Shown here piece after piece: positions 62,060-64,000 of a stretch of DNA of 64,000 nt (position 1 is the stretch's first letter; each line of letters opens with the position of its first letter). The position numbers and the translations under genes were made by a program. The notes beneath the pieces were generated by a model. That model worked only from the letters and a program-made list of their open reading frames with translations. It did not search any database and had not been told where the DNA came from. The DNA lies in the NCBI GenBank assembly GCA_019722365.1, contig JADFUC010000501.1, positions 248,001 to 312,000 of the forward strand, written 5' to 3'. The DNA comes from Lithospermum erythrorhizon (Eukaryota > Streptophyta > Magnoliopsida > Boraginales > Boraginaceae).

Positions 62060-62560
62060 CTATAATAAAAATGGGAAAACTTTGTAATCTGCATTCTTAG
62101 AATTTGCTCTATGTATCGGCGCTAGAGGCGTCGGCAATCTCAATCATTCCTTCCCCCACTCTTTATTGGCTCGTTTAAGTAGAATGGAGTAGTCAAGTAA
62201 TTGCGTCATATTTGAGAACTTTTATGAGTTATATATATATGCCAAACCCAAAGGGCGATAAAGGTGTTTTTGGGGAGAACGGGGGCAGTATTAGAATAGT
62301 ATTTAGATTGTAGCATTTTTGCAATTGGTCTATGAGGATTCAGAATAAGGTTGCATCCATTTTTGGCAAGCAAAGCAAGGTTAAAATTAAGAAGATTTTT
62401 TATCCCTAGACCTTCCAAATCTTTATGAAGATGTAAAAAAATTTAATTTATCCAATAAATTTCGTGATTTTTATCCGTACCCCAAAAAAAGTTGGCAAAT
62501 ATGAAGTGAAGGCTGTGAAGAAATTTATTCGAGGTAATCATTCCTTAAGTTAAGCTTGAA
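62060..62560 (-). mobile_element. LINE remnant on minus strand, post-RT block
   Basis: The minus strand reads GLGIKNLLNFNLALLAKNGC and then KMLQSKYYSN, the widely conserved post-RT block of plant L1-type LINEs (GGLG..DL..FN.ALLAK). Upstream, FFGV..K..K.IGWI-like debris also fits. Frameshifted. Confidence 0.8.
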
Positions 62561-63039
62561 ATTTTAGATACTTTGATATAGTTTGTATTCCAATATATTT
62601 TTGTTCCTATCATGTCAACTAAATTGAGGCATAACGTCTGAATACTACATTATCGCGTGAAGACAACTTGACATGATTTTGATGAAGCAGCTTAACATAG
62701 AATAAACTTCCGATGTCCCAATGTGGACCTCCTTGTCGTAGACTTGATTTCACGTTACCTCCAAATTTCTCATTTTCTCACTATTTTTTCAAACTATTTT
62801 AAACCAATTAATTAAAATCGCAAAAAAACAATGTAGTATTAATTACAGATTAAAATCAAATGTGGGTGTAAATTACAATAAACCACCTCATATTTCCCCC
62901 TTACCTAAGATCCAGACCATTATTATTTTGGGTTTTTCAGATTATTACTATTCTCATATACATGCATTATTCCTAACTAATCCGATAATTTATTTGCAAT
63001 AAAAAGGTTTAGACTTTGTAGTTATTACAATATACAAAG
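62561..63039 (+). promoter_or_regulatory. NPSN promoter and leader
   Basis: About 480 bases of AT-rich DNA before the SNARE start codon. No specific element stands out. Confidence 0.35.
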
Positions 63040-63877
63040 ATGTCTTCAGAGCTTGCGGAGATGGAGGGGCAGATTTCTGATATTTTCAGAGCTTTATCGT
63101 AAGCTGTTTATTTATTTATTATTTTTATATATGAATGTGTGAATGTGTTTGTTATGATAATGTAGGAATGGATTTCAGAAGATGGATAAGATTAAGGACT
63201 TGAACAGACGAAGCAGGCAGCTCGAAGATCTCACGGACAAAATGCGCGAATCTAAGAGGTACTTTGATTTTCGATGGTCAAAATTAACGAAGTTCGCGTA
63301 AATTTGATTTCAATCAGAATGATCGTGTTAATAGTAAACTGTACAGTACTACTTTTTCATGTTTTTTTCAATTAGATCTTATACTGACACATACAGTGCG
63401 CGAATGTAAGAGGTACCTGCTCTGTCCCGAAAAGACTGTGAAGTAATTAACGAAATCTGATGCCTTAGTTAATACACGTAACTTTGATTTGATTCAGAAT
63501 GATCGTGTTGATTGTAAAGTATGATGGAAAATAATGTCTTTTTTCATTAGATATTATACGACATGTACAAAAATATTTGATTCAATAGATTCTTATTATT
63601 ATGACCTCTAAAGCTTCTGGCTGTTTAATGGTGCAACATTCATATGATATCTTGCAGGCTTATTAAAGAGTTTGACAGAGAGATAAAAGAGTCACAGTAC
63701 AAATTTGATTCCGAGACAACAAAGCTACTGAATGAAAAGAAGCAATCAATGGTGTAGTACTCTTTTACTGTGATATATTATTTGAATCGTGAAATCAATT
63801 GCTTACGTTGCATTTAGTGAGGTTTTTGTTTGTATGCAGATCAAAGAGCTTAATTCATATGTTGCTCTGAAGAAGCG
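63040..63877 (+). CDS. Novel plant SNARE (NPSN11/12/13-type), 5' part
   Basis: Qb-SNARE of plasma membrane and cell plate; partners with KNOLLE-type syntaxins in membrane fusion during cytokinesis. Four exons lie inside the window: 63040-63098, 63166-63258, 63658-63751, 63840-63877; phases are consistent. The protein starts MSSELAEMEGQISDIFRALS, then NGFQKMDKIKDLNRRSRQLE, LTDKMRESKR, LIKEFDREIKESQYKF, and IKELNSYVALKKR. This is the N-terminal coiled region of NPSN proteins; the SNARE motif and membrane anchor are beyond the right edge. The exon ending at 63258 is partly duplicated in the following intron (63397-63412). Confidence 0.9.
63243..63570 (+). repeat. Tandem duplication spanning an NPSN exon end
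   Basis: TGCGCGAATCTAAGAG|GTAC (63243, exon end plus donor) recurs as TGCGCGAATGTAAGAG|GTAC at 63397, preceded by ATACAG. The downstream intron blocks also recur (CAGAATGATCGTGTTAATAG at 63318, CAGAATGATCGTGTTGATTG at 63497). The period is about 154 rising to about 180, so the copies have diverged. Confidence 0.8.
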
Positions 63878-64000
63878 GTAAGTTTTTAGTTTCCTATGTT
63901 CTCATATACTATGATAGTTTCATTTTTGCTTAGGTTAACCATAGAACATAATATTCTTATAGTTCTCTAAATACTTATCACTAATGTAGTCTTGATTTTT

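Overview
This is eukaryotic nuclear DNA from a flowering plant, most likely a eudicot. The genes are interrupted by many AT-rich introns with GT..AG borders. The predicted proteins match plant-specific families (WRKY group IId, PEPPER-type KH protein, class XI myosin, novel plant SNARE). The intergenic space holds LINE, Ty1/copia, Ty3/gypsy, hAT-like, Stowaway-like and SINE-like debris. I cannot name the family or species from sequence alone.

Layout, left to right: (1) 3' two thirds of a GCN5/HAG1 histone acetyltransferase gene (1477-5337, window starts inside an intron). (2) A retroelement nest (about 6.8-13.5 kb): a decayed LINE split by LTR-type insertions. (3) SRP9, complete (13756-15825). 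(4) A decayed TTF/hAT-type transposase gene (17.4-19.5 kb). (5) A WRKY21-like group IId transcription factor, complete (24007-25458). (6) A PEPPER-like triple-KH RNA-binding protein, complete (28946-34373). (7) An orphan first exon of a pfkB-family sugar kinase (36171-36545). (8) A motorless class XI myosin gene (about 39069-44088) whose neck carries a tandem array of duplicated IQ exons. (9) A two-armed minisatellite (46.3-47.5 kb). (10) ATG9, nearly complete but with one apparently broken splice acceptor (49199-53797). (11) A second retroelement nest (54.6-62.6 kb: gypsy-like LTRs, a dead copia, a LINE on the minus strand). (12) The 5' end of a novel plant SNARE (NPSN) gene running off the right edge (63040 onward).

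All recognised host genes lie on the + strand. They are ordinary single genes for chromatin, protein targeting, transcription, RNA binding, cytoskeleton, autophagy and membrane fusion, with no operon-like relationship. Exon boundaries were assigned by reading frames, splice consensus and remembered family sequences; phases were checked to add up for every gene model.

The most unusual object is in the myosin locus. Four extra 108-nt, phase 0-0 exons, each separated by an intron of 70-74 nt, raise the predicted IQ-motif count from the usual six to ten, in a gene that has lost its motor exons. Directly upstream lies a sugar-kinase gene that has lost everything after exon 1, so two reciprocally truncated genes face each other across a block of unlike composition. 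ATG9 is the second point of interest: an AG-to-AT acceptor and an expanded, internally repeated C-terminal tail.
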